DNA of 64,000 nucleotides from Aerococcaceae bacterium DSM 111022 (GCA_015863195.1 JACBXO010000004.1:1-64000), one strand, 5' to 3'. Positions 1-11,292 are shown, counted from the first letter of the stretch. Translations and numbers: made by a program. The notes: a model not told the origin generated them from the letters alone.

Positions 1-317
1 ACGTCCAAAACATACTGTCAACAAGTTTTTTAAAAACTTTTTCAACTCGGTGTTTAAAGTGGTGTGTTACCTCAATTGGCAACCTATTAATAATAACATC
101 GTTGTTATCATTTGTCAACTACTTTTTTGAAGTTTTTTTATGACGACCTCTCAAAAGATGTAAACGCTAAACCTGTTGGGGTATCAGCATTTATTATAAT
201 ATCACCTGTAGATTATTTAGTCAAGAACTTTTTTTGATAATCTTAAATTAGTTCCACGGGTGTTCATCGCGTTTGGCGACGGTCTATAATATAACACGCT
301 ATTATATGACAAGTCAA
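1..317 (-). promoter_or_regulatory. Stack of leftward sigma-A promoters, probably of an rRNA operon outside the window
   Basis: Read on the minus strand there are -35 boxes at 312-317 (TTGACT), 219-224 (TTGACT), 113-118 (TTGACA) and 16-21 (TTGACA), spaced about 93-106 bp apart. The second has TATTAT at 196-201 and the third TATTAT at 90-95, each with a 17-nt spacer. The first has TATATT or TTATAT 17-18 nt away. The -10 of the last falls outside the window. Tandem strong promoters at this spacing are typical of rrn operons in Gram-positive bacteria, so an rRNA operon to the left is inferred, not seen. No coding sequence is visible here. A TATAAT at 285-290 on the plus strand could serve comC, but its -35 is poor. 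Confidence 0.6.
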
Positions 318-382
318 TGACAATTCACTTATTTTTTCAACTTTTAGTTTATTTGGGTTATTTATATATAGGAGGTGCTTTT

Positions 383-1063
383 ATGTTGTTATTATATTTT
401 TTGTTTGGTTCATTTATGGCTTCTGTTTTAATGTGTTTTTTTGATCATCGAGAAGATATTCGTTATTTTCTATTTGGAAGATCTAAGTGCGATTATTGTA
501 ACTCTACATTAGCATGGTACAATCTAATACCAATCTTTTCTTTTTTAATTTCCCGAGGTCGGTGCACTCATTGTAATACAAAACTAAGCGCTCGCTATAT
601 TATGATAGAGTTTTTTATTGGATTAGTTTGTATGATTTTCCTTCCCAAAGTAATCTCTCACGACCCCAATTTCATATTTCCTTTTCTTGTCATCACTATA
701 ATGATGATTAGTGATTTAACTGATTACTTTGTATCTGATGCTCTTCAAATAATCCTATTGATAAGTTTTGTTTACTATTTATTATTTACTAATCATCCAT
801 ACTATTTTATATCTTCCATTATATTATTTTTAACTTTTTTTGGATGTAACTTATTATTACCTAATTCGATTGGTGGTGCTGATTTAAAATTTGTTTTTAT
901 TGTTGGGTTGTTATTAGAACCTATGCAACTCCCCTACTTCATTTTTATTGCAGCATTAAGTGGTTTGATTATTTTAATAGTAACTAAAATACATCCATTA
1001 CCATTTATTCCTTTCCTTAGTGTTAGTTTCTTACTATTATATGTACAGTTTTTCACCCCTTAA
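383..1063 (+). CDS. comC: Prepilin peptidase (type IV prepilin leader peptidase/ComC)
   Basis: A 226-residue integral membrane aspartyl protease that cleaves, and in many relatives N-methylates, prepilin-like competence pseudopilins. The start at 383 is chosen because GGAGG lies at 371-375; an in-frame ATG at 317 has no ribosome site. The N-terminus has the GSF segment followed by two CxxC pairs (CDYC and CTHC), as in the A24 N-terminal domain. The catalytic aspartates are in ISDLTDYF and in GGADLKF, a variant of the usual GxGDxKF. Several hydrophobic helices follow. The gene stands alone, convergent with the next one. Its presence, together with comEB at 43.4 kb, suggests retained transformation machinery. 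Confidence 0.9.
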   Translation: MLLLYFLFGSFMASVLMCFFDHREDIRYFLFGRSKCDYCNSTLAWYNLIPIFSFLISRGRCTHCNTKLSARYIMIEFFIGLVCMIFLPKVISHDPNFIFPFLVITIMMISDLTDYFVSDALQIILLISFVYYLLFTNHPYYFISSIILFLTFFGCNLLLPNSIGGADLKFVFIVGLLLEPMQLPYFIFIAALSGLIILIVTKIHPLPFIPFLSVSFLLLYVQFFTP

Positions 1064-1116
1064 TTCATTTGGTTAATTCCTTCTTCAATCTATATCATAT
1101 TAGTATAGAAGCATTA

Positions 1117-1156
1117 AACCCCCTAAAACTTTTATATCGAAAGTTTTTAGGGGGTA
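1117..1156. terminator. Hairpin between convergent comC and the isomerase gene
   Basis: The arms CCCCCTAAAACTTT (1119-1132) and AAAGTTTTTAGGGGG (1140-1154) form a strong stem with a 7-nt loop. Uridine runs on either side are weak, so it may act as a bidirectional 3'-end hairpin rather than a textbook terminator. Confidence 0.6.
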
Positions 1157-1189
1157 ATATTGATAATTATAAATTACTACTTCAATCTA

Positions 1190-1969
1190 TCAATGAGTTT
1201 TTTTATTTTGTTTTATTAACTCTATCAGTACTTGTGCATCTTTCTTAAATTGAGTTTCATCATCGTCTTTTACAAACTCAAGCATGAAATATCGATCACT
1301 CAAATACTCCGATTGAATAGAGTCAATTTTATCGATAAATCTCTGCCATTGATTTCTGCCTTCAACTAATGGAAGACGAAATATAAAATCCCAATTAAAG
1401 ACATGAACATTTGCTAATCGTGGGGCAACTTGTTCTATACTAGCTAATCTCGCATCAGTAAATATTCCAACAGATGGTTGCCAGTAGGTGAACAGATTCG
1501 GGTGATCCACTGCTTTTAATAAGTTCATCGTATTTTCCGCAGAATCAGTCAAAGTAGCATCATGGTACTCAAGATGAACTTGAACATTTTCTCTATCGGC
1601 TAATTCACCAATGCGATGCAAATCTTCGGCTACAGTTTGCCATTCTTTTTCTGTTGTTCGTTCGGTCCCCTTGTTCCCCGCCCAAACTCTAATCGCAGGT
1701 GCACCTAAGGCCACTGCTGTTTCTAAAACTTGATAAAATTGAAATTCATTTTCAGCACCAGCTCGGTAATATGAACCATAGGCCACAACCTCTAGCTTTG
1801 CAGCGCGTGTTTCATTACCTACTGCTCGTGCATTTTCTAAATTTCCTACAGGAACGTGAACGTCACTACCCCATTCAATGCCATCTAGTCTATTTTTTTG
1901 TGCCAAATCAATAATTTCTTCAGTAGATTTCTGACGAAATGTTATGGAAACTAATCCCGTTTTATTCAA
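1190..1969 (-). CDS. Sugar phosphate isomerase/epimerase family protein (TIM barrel)
   Basis: A 259-residue protein of the xylose isomerase-like/AP endonuclease 2 superfamily, recognised from its alternating beta-alpha pattern and the segments GLVSITFRQKS at the N-terminus, VQVHLEYHD in the middle (metal-binding Glu/His) and FMLEF near the C-terminus. Such proteins isomerise or epimerise sugars, inositols or hydroxypyruvate; the substrate is not readable here. The start codon is TTG with AAGGAGG about nine bases upstream. It is the last gene of a three-gene operon with a 2-hydroxyacid dehydrogenase and a YczE-like membrane protein, suggesting catabolism of a sugar acid or hydroxyacid. Confidence 0.75.
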   Translation of the reverse strand: MNKTGLVSITFRQKSTEEIIDLAQKNRLDGIEWGSDVHVPVGNLENARAVGNETRAAKLEVVAYGSYYRAGAENEFQFYQVLETAVALGAPAIRVWAGNKGTERTTEKEWQTVAEDLHRIGELADRENVQVHLEYHDATLTDSAENTMNLLKAVDHPNLFTYWQPSVGIFTDARLASIEQVAPRLANVHVFNWDFIFRLPLVEGRNQWQRFIDKIDSIQSEYLSDRYFMLEFVKDDDETQFKKDAQVLIELIKQNKKTH

Positions 1970-1989
1970 ATAATAACCTCCTTAAAAAC

Positions 1990-2988
1990 TTATGCCATGC
2001 GCTTAAATTTTTCTTCCGTCACTTCGAATTGTAAGTCTTCTTCGTTTAAATATCTACGTAATTCGCCTAACATGTATTCACCCAAACGACCAGTTTCATT
2101 TCCTAAACTTCCCGCAATATGCGGTGTTAAGAATACATTATCCAATTCATATAACTGCGAGTCTTTCGCTGGTGGTTCAGGATTTGTCACATCTAACACG
2201 GCAATTAAATCAGTGCGTTTTTTTAAAACATCAATCATTTCTTCTTTAACAATCGCACCACGAGCAGTGTTAATGAACGTTGCACGCTCTTTCATCGAAT
2301 CTATGAGTTCACCAGTAATCATTCCTGTTGTCTCCTCTAATAATGGTGAATGCAAAGATACAACATCGGATTCTTTGAATAATTCTTCTAAACTGACCAT
2401 TCTTACATTTAATTTTTCAGCTTCTTCCGGACTGACGAACGGATCATATGCGACTACCTCTAAATCAAAGTTTTGTAAAAATTCATTTGTTTTACGACCT
2501 ACCGAACTTAATGAAATTAAACCTACTCGGCTTTTATATGCACCACGAATCGTTGGATACGGCCACTCTGGATAAGTTCGAGTTTGACGGGTTTGACGAA
2601 TCATTTCCCAGCCAGATTTTAAAGAAAAGAGAATCGCAGAAGTAGCATATTCTGCAACTGGTACAGCATTAGCTACGTTAGCCGTTGAAATTTGAATACC
2701 ACGCTCCCAAGAAGCAGGTGTCACAATGTCTTTAACTGTTCCAGCAGCATATAAAAGCACTTCTAAATTTGAAGCCTGATCGAGCACTGCTTGAGTTAAC
2801 TGGGGCCCTCCCCAAGAAGAAAGGATGATTTCCACATCTTCAAGTAAACTAGGATCTGCAGCTACTTCCTCACCAGAAACTGGTTCACCGACAATATCTA
2901 CTAATTGATTAATTTCATCCATAATAAACGGCGGGTAAACTTGGTTAACGAGTTGTTTTTGCATTACAATACGTGCTTTTTTCATCAT
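1990..2988 (-). CDS. D-isomer-specific 2-hydroxyacid dehydrogenase family protein
   Basis: A 332-residue NAD(P)-dependent oxidoreductase of the phosphoglycerate/hydroxyacid dehydrogenase type. The catalytic Arg lies in INTARGAIV, the Glu in DVTNPEPP and the His in TPHIAGS. The dinucleotide-binding loop, normally GxGxxG, reads SLSSVG here (Ser159, Ser161, Gly164), so two of the three glycines are replaced. The start at 2988 follows an AGGAGG site that begins right after the stop of the upstream gene; an in-frame ATG at 3021 lies inside that gene. The substrate is unknown. It sits between the isomerase and the YczE-like gene in one operon. Confidence 0.85.
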   Translation of the reverse strand: MMKKARIVMQKQLVNQVYPPFIMDEINQLVDIVGEPVSGEEVAADPSLLEDVEIILSSWGGPQLTQAVLDQASNLEVLLYAAGTVKDIVTPASWERGIQISTANVANAVPVAEYATSAILFSLKSGWEMIRQTRQTRTYPEWPYPTIRGAYKSRVGLISLSSVGRKTNEFLQNFDLEVVAYDPFVSPEEAEKLNVRMVSLEELFKESDVVSLHSPLLEETTGMITGELIDSMKERATFINTARGAIVKEEMIDVLKKRTDLIAVLDVTNPEPPAKDSQLYELDNVFLTPHIAGSLGNETGRLGEYMLGELRRYLNEEDLQFEVTEEKFKRMA

Positions 2989-2998
2989 TCCGTCCTCC

Positions 2999-3664
2999 TT
3001 ATGCTTCTTCTGTAGCGACACGGTTCAATAGTGATAATCCATTATCGATTAATTTGTTGAACATATTAATCATTGGACCAACTAAAATTGCGGCTAGAAC
3101 TGTTCCTTCACGAACACCTTGGATATTTCCAAAAGCAATGAGTGACATCGCGATAGCCACAACGACTAAGAAAATATCAAACCTTGTTTTCAATGTACCA
3201 AATTCTTTACCTGTTTTAATCGACAAAGCTTTAACCATACCTTCAGCTGGATTAGTAATAGCATTGGCACGAATTTGAATTGTAATACCAAGTGATAAAA
3301 TTACAATTCCTATTAGCAACATTAAGAATTGACCAAGATAAGTCGATGGATTGATACCTCCAAATAATTGAGTACCTAAGTCAATGAAGACACCAGCAAG
3401 TGGTACAACTATCAGTTGTAGATATTGACTTTTAGGAAAATCTTTACGTAGCATTAAAACTTGCAAGATAACATACGACAAGTTAGAGATAAAGGTAAAA
3501 GCACCAAAAGATAACGGGAAAATTAAACTCAGTACAAATGCCGGACTTGAAACTGCTGAAGCACCTAGATCAGAGAGGGCAATTAAACTAATCCCCATTC
3601 CTGCTAATAATAAACTAAACATAAATAAAGTATATCGCTTGACCATATCATTATTCTTTTTCAT
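2999..3664 (-). CDS. YczE/YyaS/YitT-like integral membrane protein
   Basis: A 221-residue polytopic membrane protein with about five hydrophobic segments. The N-terminal segment includes MGISLIALSDLGASAVSSPA and a later one ITNPAEGMVKALS, features of the YczE/YyaS family, whose biochemical role is not established. The start at 3664 is selected by GGAGG eight bases upstream. It is the first gene of the operon, with the dehydrogenase ribosome site immediately behind its stop codon. A carrier or sensor function for the substrate of the two downstream enzymes is possible but is only inference from position. Confidence 0.7.
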   Translation of the reverse strand: MKKNNDMVKRYTLFMFSLLLAGMGISLIALSDLGASAVSSPAFVLSLIFPLSFGAFTFISNLSYVILQVLMLRKDFPKSQYLQLIVVPLAGVFIDLGTQLFGGINPSTYLGQFLMLLIGIVILSLGITIQIRANAITNPAEGMVKALSIKTGKEFGTLKTRFDIFLVVVAIAMSLIAFGNIQGVREGTVLAAILVGPMINMFNKLIDNGLSLLNRVATEEA

Positions 3665-3689
3665 TTTTTGTTCCTCCATTTATATATTG

Positions 3690-3748
3690 TATTTCGAATT
3701 CGAACTAACTTATGACTATACTTTACCTCGTATTCGAAATAAGGTCAA
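3690..3748 (-). promoter_or_regulatory. Promoter with paired TTCGAA operator half-sites
   Basis: On the minus strand TTGACC (3743-3748) is followed after 17 nt by TAAAGT (3720-3725). A 13-nt motif appears twice in inverted orientation: TATTTCGAATTCG at 3690-3702 and its near mirror CGTATTCGAAATA at 3729-3741. One copy fills the -35/-10 spacer and the other lies near the start site. This geometry suits repression by a dimeric regulator; no regulator gene is adjacent. Confidence 0.55.
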
Positions 3749-3979
3749 TGCTTTTGGCTCTAAATTTATTTTTCACAAGGAAGAAGATTGAGGTAATCAC
3801 ATTCAATTTCAAATCATTTTTACATACCGTTTATTTTCACAAACTTCATCGTCTTTGGTTTACTTTGCAACAAACCTGTTACGTCATTCATCGCTTTTTA
3901 TAAAAAAATCGCATTTAAGGAAAGATTCATTGAAAAGTACATCGCTTGTGAATTCTATATATTTTTACGGTTTTATATA

Positions 3980-4012
3980 CAAAAAATGCGCTCGCAAATT
4001 GCGAACGCATTC
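3980..4012 (-). terminator. Rho-independent terminator of rpoBC
   Basis: An 11-bp stem (3985-3995 with 4001-4011) carries a 5-nt loop and is followed on the minus strand by a run of T. It lies just beyond the rpoC stop codon. The remaining stretch from 3750 to 3980 shows no convincing gene or structure. Confidence 0.9.
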
Positions 4013-4027
4013 CGTATTTATTCAGTT

Positions 4028-7000
4028 TTATTCAGTTACTTCTTCAGCAAATGACTCTTCATTCAATTCATTTTCTTCTGGAAGCTCTGTATTTGTTTCA
4101 ATGTTACGGTAACGTTTCATCCCAGTACCAGCTGGAATTAATTTACCAATAATAACATTTTCTTTTAGACCAATTAAATCATCACGGTCACCACGAATAG
4201 CTGCATCAGTAAGTACACGTGTTGTTTCTTGGAATGACGCTGCAGAGATAAATGATTTCGTCTCTAAAGCTGCTTTCGTAATACCTAGTAACACTGGACG
4301 TGCAGTTGCTGGCACTTCACCTGCTTTAATAGCTTCCTCATTTGCTCGAGCAAAATCTGAAATATCCATTAATGCACCAGGTAAGATTGGCGTTGATGCC
4401 GGATCCATAACACGGACCTTACGTAACATCTGACGCACCATTACCTCAACGTGTTTATCACCGATTTCTACCCCTTGTCCACGGTATACACCCTGTACTT
4501 CTTCAAGTAAGTATTGTTCAACTGATAACACATCAGAGACAGCTAGTAATTCTTTAGGATCAATTGAACCTTCTGTTAATGCTTGTCCACGTTTAACTTG
4601 GTCACCAACATTAACTTTCATACGCGCTTGGAAAGGAACATTGTAAGTTCTTGTATCAGTTACACCTACAATCGTTACATCTTTCGTACGGTCTGATTTT
4701 TCTTCGATTGATTCTACGCTACCCTCAACTTCGGTGATTGTCGCTTGACCTTTAGGATTACGTGCTTCAAAAATCTCTTGGATACGAGGAAGACCCTGAG
4801 TGATGTCTCCACCACCAGCAACCCCACCCGTATGGAATGTACGCATCGTTAATTGAGTACCAGGCTCTCCGATTGATTGAGCTGCAATTGTACCAACTGC
4901 TTCCCCAACTTCGACTTCAGAACCTGTAGCTAAGTTAACTCCGTAACAGTGACGACAAACACCGTGGTTTGTATCACACGTAAATACCGAACGAATTGTT
5001 ACTTCTTCGATACCTGCTTTGACAATTGTATTAGCTAATTCTTCAGTGATTAATTCGCCTGGCTCTAAAATAACTTCGCCTGTTTCTGGATGAGAAACAG
5101 TTTTTTGTGTATAACGTCCTGTTAAACGTTCTTCTAATGATTCCGTAACAGAATTTCCATCCATAATAGCACGAACAGCTACACCTTTATCAGTTCCACA
5201 ATCATCTTCACGAACAATAACATCTTGGGCCACGTCAACTAGACGACGAGTTAAGTAACCTGAGTCGGCTGTCTTAAGTGCCGTATCGGTCATACCTTTA
5301 CGAGCACCGTGGGTAGAAATGAACATTTCTTGTACATTTAACCCTTCACGGAAGTTAGACGTAATCGGAAGTTCAATAATTCGTCCCGAAGGAGCCGCCA
5401 TGTTACCACGCATACCTGCAAGTTGCGTAAAGTTAGAGATGTTACCACGAGCACCAGAGTCTGACATCATGTTAATAGGGTTAAGAGCCGGTAATTCTTC
5501 TACTAAATCTGATTGAATAGCATCTTTTGCTTTTTCCCATGTTGTAATAACATTTTGATAACGCTCTTCTTCAGTAATTAAACCACGACGGTATTGTTTT
5601 GTAATGTTTTCAACACGTTTATGAGCATCTTCGATAATGCCTGGTTTTGATTCTAAAGTAAGTACGTCGGCAACCCCAACTGTAATACCTGATTTTGTGG
5701 AGTATTTATAACCTAAGTTTTTCATACGGTCTAACATTTCAGAAGTTTGAGTTACTTTATAACGCTTGAAAACTTCAGCAATGATATTACCTAGATATTT
5801 TTTCTTGAAAGGTGACACTAATTCCATTTGCTTAATCGTTTCAGGAATATTCGTACCTTTTTCAAAGAAATATTTATCTGGTGTTTGATTCAATAAATTA
5901 TCATCAGTAGGTTCGTTTATATAAGGGAACTCTGGTGGCATAATTTCATTAAATAAAACTTTACCTACTGTTGTTACCATTAATTTATCTTTTTGATCTT
6001 CTGTAAATTGTTTACCTTCTAATGATTTAGCTGGAATTGCAATACGAGTATGTAAATGAACATAACCGTTTTGATATGCAATTTCTACTTCACTTGGTCC
6101 TGAGAAAACTGAACCCTCTCCTAATGCGCCTTCTTCTTCAAGTGTTAAGTAATAGTTACCTAAAACCATATCTTGAGAAGGAGTAACAACAGGCTTACCA
6201 TCTTTAGGGTTAAGGATATGTTGTGCAGCTAGCATTAAAACTCGCGCCTCAGCTTGAGCTTCCTCTGATAGCGGCACGTGAACAGCCATTTGGTCCCCAT
6301 CGAAGTCGGCATTATACGCCTCACATACTAATGGGTGTAAACGAATTGCTTTACCTTCAACTAAAACAGGTTCAAACGCTTGGATACCTAAACGGTGAAG
6401 CGTAGGTGCACGGTTTAGTAATACTGGATGCTCACGGATAACATCTTCAACTACTGACCAAATACGGTCATCTAAAGTTTCAATCATACGTTTTGCATTT
6501 TTAATATTCCCAGCTAATTCACGTTCTACTAGTTCACGCATAACAAAAGGCTTGAATAATTCCACAGCCATCTCTTTAGGTAAACCACATTGGTACATTT
6601 TTAAAGTCGGACCAACAACGATAACTGAACGCCCTGAGTAGTCAACACGTTTACCAAGTAAGTTTTGACGGAAACGTCCTTGTTTACCTTTTAGCATATG
6701 TGACAGTGATTTCAATGGACGGTTACCAGGCCCTGCTACAGCACGACCACGACGACCATTATCGATTAATGAGTCAACTGCTTCTTGTAACATACGCTTT
6801 TCGTTTTGAACAATAATGCTTGGCGCACCAAGATCTAATAAACGTTTCAGACGGTTGTTACGGTTAATAACACGGCGATATAAATCGTTTAAGTCAGATG
6901 TCGCAAAACGCCCACCTTCTAATTGAACCATTGGACGTAACTCAGGTGGAATAACTGGTAAAGCTTCCATAATCATCCATTCTGGACGGTTACCTGATTC

Positions 7001-7651
7001 AACAAACGAGTCTAAAATTTCAATACGACGTACTGCACGTGTACGTTTTTGACCAGTTGCTGTTTTTAAGACTTCACGTAACTCAGAAACTTCTCCTTCT
7101 AGATCAACTTGCTCTAAAAGATCTTTAATTGCTTCCGCACCCATCTTAGCAACAAAACGATTACCGTACTCACGACGTTTTTCACGGTACTCAGTTTCTG
7201 TTAATAATGATTTGTGCTCTAAAGGAGTATCTCCAGCATCAATTACGATATATGATGCAAAATAAATGACTTCCTCTAATAAACGTGGACTTAAGTCTAA
7301 AATAAGCCCCATACGACTTGGAATTCCTTTGAAATACCAAACGTGTGTTACTGGTGCTGCTAATTCGATGTGTCCCATACGTTCACGACGTACTTTAGAG
7401 CGTGTTACCTCAACTCCACAGCGCTCACAAACACGACCTTTGTAACGAATACGTTTATATTTACCACATGAACATTCCCAGTCTTTTGATGGACCAAAAA
7501 TTCGTTCACAGAATAAACCATCTTTTTCCGGTTTTAATGTACGGTAGTTAATTGTTTCTGGTTTTTTGACTTCCCCGTATGACCAACTGCGGATCTTTTC
7601 AGGTGAAGCTAAACCGATTTGCATTGATTCAAATGTATTAACATCGATCAA
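4028..7651 (-). CDS. rpoC: DNA-directed RNA polymerase subunit beta'
   Basis: The 1207-residue beta' subunit of the core transcription enzyme, full length for a Firmicute. The N-terminal zinc ribbon is visible as [20 protein letters not shown], the catalytic Mg-binding loop as NADFDGDQM, and the second zinc site as [13 protein letters not shown]. The bridge helix and trigger loop segments ([18 protein letters not shown]) are intact. The C-terminal tail is acidic. It is cotranscribed with rpoB and ends at a strong terminator. Confidence 0.98.
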   Translation of the reverse strand: MIDVNTFESMQIGLASPEKIRSWSYGEVKKPETINYRTLKPEKDGLFCERIFGPSKDWECSCGKYKRIRYKGRVCERCGVEVTRSKVRRERMGHIELAAPVTHVWYFKGIPSRMGLILDLSPRLLEEVIYFASYIVIDAGDTPLEHKSLLTETEYREKRREYGNRFVAKMGAEAIKDLLEQVDLEGEVSELREVLKTATGQKRTRAVRRIEILDSFVESGNRPEWMIMEALPVIPPELRPMVQLEGGRFATSDLNDLYRRVINRNNRLKRLLDLGAPSIIVQNEKRMLQEAVDSLIDNGRRGRAVAGPGNRPLKSLSHMLKGKQGRFRQNLLGKRVDYSGRSVIVVGPTLKMYQCGLPKEMAVELFKPFVMRELVERELAGNIKNAKRMIETLDDRIWSVVEDVIREHPVLLNRAPTLHRLGIQAFEPVLVEGKAIRLHPLVCEAYNADFDGDQMAVHVPLSEEAQAEARVLMLAAQHILNPKDGKPVVTPSQDMVLGNYYLTLEEEGALGEGSVFSGPSEVEIAYQNGYVHLHTRIAIPAKSLEGKQFTEDQKDKLMVTTVGKVLFNEIMPPEFPYINEPTDDNLLNQTPDKYFFEKGTNIPETIKQMELVSPFKKKYLGNIIAEVFKRYKVTQTSEMLDRMKNLGYKYSTKSGITVGVADVLTLESKPGIIEDAHKRVENITKQYRRGLITEEERYQNVITTWEKAKDAIQSDLVEELPALNPINMMSDSGARGNISNFTQLAGMRGNMAAPSGRIIELPITSNFREGLNVQEMFISTHGARKGMTDTALKTADSGYLTRRLVDVAQDVIVREDDCGTDKGVAVRAIMDGNSVTESLEERLTGRYTQKTVSHPETGEVILEPGELITEELANTIVKAGIEEVTIRSVFTCDTNHGVCRHCYGVNLATGSEVEVGEAVGTIAAQSIGEPGTQLTMRTFHTGGVAGGGDITQGLPRIQEIFEARNPKGQATITEVEGSVESIEEKSDRTKDVTIVGVTDTRTYNVPFQARMKVNVGDQVKRGQALTEGSIDPKELLAVSDVLSVEQYLLEEVQGVYRGQGVEIGDKHVEVMVRQMLRKVRVMDPASTPILPGALMDISDFARANEEAIKAGEVPATARPVLLGITKAALETKSFISAASFQETTRVLTDAAIRGDRDDLIGLKENVIIGKLIPAGTGMKRYRNIETNTELPEENELNEESFAEEVTE

Positions 7652-7672
7652 AGGGCTAACCTCCTTATATAA

Positions 7673-7706
7673 TCATCATCCAGTCGCTTCAAGAGCGACT
7701 AGATGA
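7673..7706 (-). other. Intercistronic hairpin between rpoB and rpoC
   Basis: The 65-nt gap between rpoB and rpoC holds an inverted repeat whose arms contain AGTCGC and GCGACT, extended by ATCATC/GATGAT with single unpaired bases. No T-run follows on the minus strand, so it is not a terminator. It may be an RNA processing or stability element. Confidence 0.5.
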
Positions 7707-7716
7707 TAGCAATAAA

Positions 7717-10700
7717 TTACTCTTTAGATTTACTTTCTGTTGCCGAAACTTCTTTTTGTTCCTGCTCTTTTTTCATTTGCTCTTCTTTGTACTTTTCAAG
7801 AGCATTAAAGTTAATTACGTCATCTTCATCTTCATCATCTTGTAAGTCAATTTCTTGACTGTCTTTATCTAATACTTTCAGATCCAGACCTAATGATTGT
7901 AATTCTTTGACTAATACTCTAAATGATTCTGGTACACCTGGTTTTGGAATTGGTTCCCCTTTAACAATAGCTTCGTATGTTTTCACACGACCTACAACGT
8001 CATCTGACTTGTAAGTTAAGATTTCTTGTAATGTGTATGAAGCACCATAAGCTTCCAATGCCCAAACTTCCATCTCTCCAAAACGTTGTCCACCAAATTG
8101 AGCTTTACCTCCAAGAGGTTGTTGCGTAACAAGTGAGTAAGGTCCTGTTGAACGAGCATGGATTTTGTCATCAACCATGTGTCCTAATTTAAGCATATAC
8201 ATAACCCCTACTGAAACTGGGCGGTCAAATGGTTCTCCAGTACGACCATCATAAAGCACAGTCTTAGCATCTTCAGCTAAACCTGCTTCTTTAACAGTTT
8301 CCCATACATCATCTTCAGATGCTCCATCGAAGACCGGAGTTGCTACTCGAATATCCATAGTACGGGCAGCCATTCCTAAATGAAGCTCAAATACTTGTCC
8401 AATATTCATACGAGAAGGTACCCCTAATGGGTTTAACATAATATCAACAGGTGTTCCATCTGGTAAGAATGGCATATCTTCTTCTGGTACAATTAACGAA
8501 ACAACACCTTTGTTTCCGTGACGACCAGCCATTTTATCCCCAACACTGATTTTACGTTTTTGCACAATATAAACACGTACTAACATATTTACACCTGGTG
8601 ATAATTCATCACCATTCTCACGTGTAAAGACGCGGACGTCATGAACAATCCCGCCACCACCATGTGGTACTCTCAGTGATGTATCACGTACTTCACGAGC
8701 TTTTTCACCGAAGATAGCGTGTAATAGGCGCTCTTCTGCCGATAGTTCAGTAACTCCTTTAGGTGTTACTTTACCAACTAAGATGTCGCCATCTCTTACT
8801 TCAGCACCAATACTAATAATACCTTGACGGTCTAAATATTTAAGCGCTTCGTCACTTACGTTAGGAATTTCACGTGTAATTTCTTCTGGGCCTAACTTAG
8901 TATCACGAGCCTCTGATTCATATTCTTCAATATGAATTGATGTATATACATCATCTTTAACTAAACGTTCTGAGAAAATAATCGCATCTTCATAGTTATA
9001 ACCATCCCATGTCATAAAGGCAACAAGTGGGTTTTGACCTAAGGCCATTTCACCGTTTTCCATTGATGGTCCATCTGCTAAGATATCACCTTTATCAACT
9101 TTATCTCCTACTGTAACAATTGGTGTTTGGTTATAACATGTACCCGCATTTGAACGTTCAAATTTCGTTAATGGATATGTTTCAATTTTACCATCTGTTC
9201 CTGTTACACTAATTTTATTAGCATCAACATATGAAACTTCCCCATCAATTTTTGTAAGTAATGCTGCACCAGAGTCATGGGCCGCTTGATATTCCATACC
9301 TGTACCTACAATTGGTGCTTGCGGTTTAATTAATGGAACTGCTTGACGCTGCATGTTTGCACCCATTAAAGCACGGTTCGAGTCATCATTTTCTAAGAAA
9401 GGAATAGATGCTGTCGCAACAGACACTACTTGCTTAGGAGAAACATCCATGTAGTCAACCTGTTCAGCAGACACTTCCAAGTTTTCATCTTTATAACGAG
9501 CCATTACTGTTTCGTTTGCAAAGTGACCATCTTCTGTTAATGCTGAGTTTGCTTGAGCAACTACATATAAGTCTTCTTCATCCGCTGTTAAATAACGAAT
9601 CTCTTCAGTAGCAGCATGTGTTTCTTTATCTACTTTACGGTAAGGTGTTTCGATAAAACCAAATTCATTAATCTTAGCATAAGTAGCTAATGAGTTAATT
9701 AAACCAATGTTTGGTCCTTCTGGCGTTTCAATCGGACACATACGACCATAGTGAGAGTAGTGAACGTCACGAACTTCATATCCCGCGCGGTCACGTGTTA
9801 AACCACCAGGACCTAAGGCTGATAGACGACGTTTATGTGTTAACTCCCCTAATGGGTTTGACTGGTCCATGAATTGTGACAACTGAGAAGATCCGAAGAA
9901 CTCTTTAATCGCTGCAACAACTGGACGGATATTAATTAATTGTTGTGGTGTCATTGAGCTGACGTCTTGTAACGACATTCTCTCGCGTACAACACGTTCC
10001 ATACGTGATAAACCAATACGGAATTGGTTTTGTAATAACTCCCCAACTGAACGAATACGACGATTACCTAAATGGTCAATATCATCAGTTTGTCCAATTC
10101 CAAAATCTAAGAATAGGTAATAGTTAACTGATGCAATGATATCTGCTGGTGTTAAAGCTTTATAATCGTCCGCAACATTTCCGTTACCAATAATATTGAT
10201 TACCTGTTCAGCATCTTTTGGTGAATATACTTTGATAATTTGTAAATCAATTGGCTCTGCTACAACTGCTTCTGGTGATGGTTCAATTGTTACCATATTG
10301 ATACCCGCTGCTAAATGCGGTTCTAAGATTTCCATATTTTTCGTATCTAATTCTGTACCTTCAGATAGGATGATTTCTCCTGTTTCTGGGTCAGCAATTG
10401 TTTCAGCCAATGTTAAGCCTCTTAAACGATATTTTAAATCTAACTTTTTATTAATCTTATAACGACCAACTGGCGCTAAATCATAACGACGTGGATCAAA
10501 GAAACGAGCTGTTAATAAGTTACGTGCAGAATCTGCTGTTTTTGGTTCTCCTGGACGTAGTCGCTCATAAATATCTTTTAATGCTTCTTCAACGCGAGAA
10601 TCAGTGATGTTTTTGTGTACATCTTTATCTAAAGTTTTTTCTAACAGTTCAGTTGTTGTTAGTAATTCAACAATATCTTCATCTGATCCAATACCTAATG

Positions 10701-11292
10701 CACGAATTAATCCTGTTAAAGGTAATTTACGTGTACGGTCGATACGTGTATATGCTACACCTTTAGCATCCGTTTCAAATTCTAGCCATGCACCACGGTT
10801 AGGAATAACTGTTGATGTAAATGTGTGGCGTCCTTTTTTATCGACTTTATCATGGAAATAAACACTTGGTGAACGTACTAACTGTGATACTACAACGCGT
10901 TCTGCACCATTGATTACGAATGTCCCCATCTCTGTCATCATTGGGAAATCTCCGAAGAAAACTTCTTGCTCTTTGATTTCACCTGTTTCAGTGTTTACTA
11001 AACGTAATGTGACATAAATCGGACGTGAATAGTTCGCATCATGACTACGCGATTCTTTCACATCATATTTTGCCTCTTTAAATGAGTAGTCTACAAAATA
11101 TAATTCCAATGTTTCCGTATGATCGACAATAGGCGAAATATCTTCAAACATAGTCTTAAGTCCTTCGTCTAAGAACCATTGATAAGATTTTGTTTGGATT
11201 TCAATTAAGTCTGGCATTTCAAGAACTTCTGAAATACGTGAGTAGCTACGACGTTCTGCTTTCTTACCATATTTAACAATATGATGATTCAA
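7717..11292 (-). CDS. rpoB: DNA-directed RNA polymerase subunit beta
   Basis: The beta subunit of RNA polymerase, 1191 residues from the chosen TTG start at 11292. That start gives an N-terminus ([23 protein letters not shown]) that aligns without gaps to Bacillus RpoB as remembered, and GGGGTG lies at proper distance; an in-frame GTG three codons upstream has no spaced ribosome site. The rifampicin region [13 protein letters not shown] and [14 protein letters not shown] looks wild type. The catalytic segment [12 protein letters not shown] is intact. The C-terminus ends in an acidic, then Lys/Glu-rich tail of about 60 residues. Unlike many Firmicutes, no ribosomal protein genes precede it; it has its own promoter. 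Confidence 0.98.
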   Translation of the reverse strand: MNHHIVKYGKKAERRSYSRISEVLEMPDLIEIQTKSYQWFLDEGLKTMFEDISPIVDHTETLELYFVDYSFKEAKYDVKESRSHDANYSRPIYVTLRLVNTETGEIKEQEVFFGDFPMMTEMGTFVINGAERVVVSQLVRSPSVYFHDKVDKKGRHTFTSTVIPNRGAWLEFETDAKGVAYTRIDRTRKLPLTGLIRALGIGSDEDIVELLTTTELLEKTLDKDVHKNITDSRVEEALKDIYERLRPGEPKTADSARNLLTARFFDPRRYDLAPVGRYKINKKLDLKYRLRGLTLAETIADPETGEIILSEGTELDTKNMEILEPHLAAGINMVTIEPSPEAVVAEPIDLQIIKVYSPKDAEQVINIIGNGNVADDYKALTPADIIASVNYYLFLDFGIGQTDDIDHLGNRRIRSVGELLQNQFRIGLSRMERVVRERMSLQDVSSMTPQQLINIRPVVAAIKEFFGSSQLSQFMDQSNPLGELTHKRRLSALGPGGLTRDRAGYEVRDVHYSHYGRMCPIETPEGPNIGLINSLATYAKINEFGFIETPYRKVDKETHAATEEIRYLTADEEDLYVVAQANSALTEDGHFANETVMARYKDENLEVSAEQVDYMDVSPKQVVSVATASIPFLENDDSNRALMGANMQRQAVPLIKPQAPIVGTGMEYQAAHDSGAALLTKIDGEVSYVDANKISVTGTDGKIETYPLTKFERSNAGTCYNQTPIVTVGDKVDKGDILADGPSMENGEMALGQNPLVAFMTWDGYNYEDAIIFSERLVKDDVYTSIHIEEYESEARDTKLGPEEITREIPNVSDEALKYLDRQGIISIGAEVRDGDILVGKVTPKGVTELSAEERLLHAIFGEKAREVRDTSLRVPHGGGGIVHDVRVFTRENGDELSPGVNMLVRVYIVQKRKISVGDKMAGRHGNKGVVSLIVPEEDMPFLPDGTPVDIMLNPLGVPSRMNIGQVFELHLGMAARTMDIRVATPVFDGASEDDVWETVKEAGLAEDAKTVLYDGRTGEPFDRPVSVGVMYMLKLGHMVDDKIHARSTGPYSLVTQQPLGGKAQFGGQRFGEMEVWALEAYGASYTLQEILTYKSDDVVGRVKTYEAIVKGEPIPKPGVPESFRVLVKELQSLGLDLKVLDKDSQEIDLQDDEDEDDVINFNALEKYKEEQMKKEQEQKEVSATESKSKE

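Noticed and set aside
1997-2575. Plus-strand open frame of 192 codons opposite the dehydrogenase.
   Set aside because: It is a shadow of a well-supported gene, with no ribosome site or family resemblance.
3712-4112. Two short plus-strand frames between the YczE-like gene and rpoC.
   Set aside because: No ribosome sites, low-complexity translation, and overlap with the promoter and the rpoC terminator.
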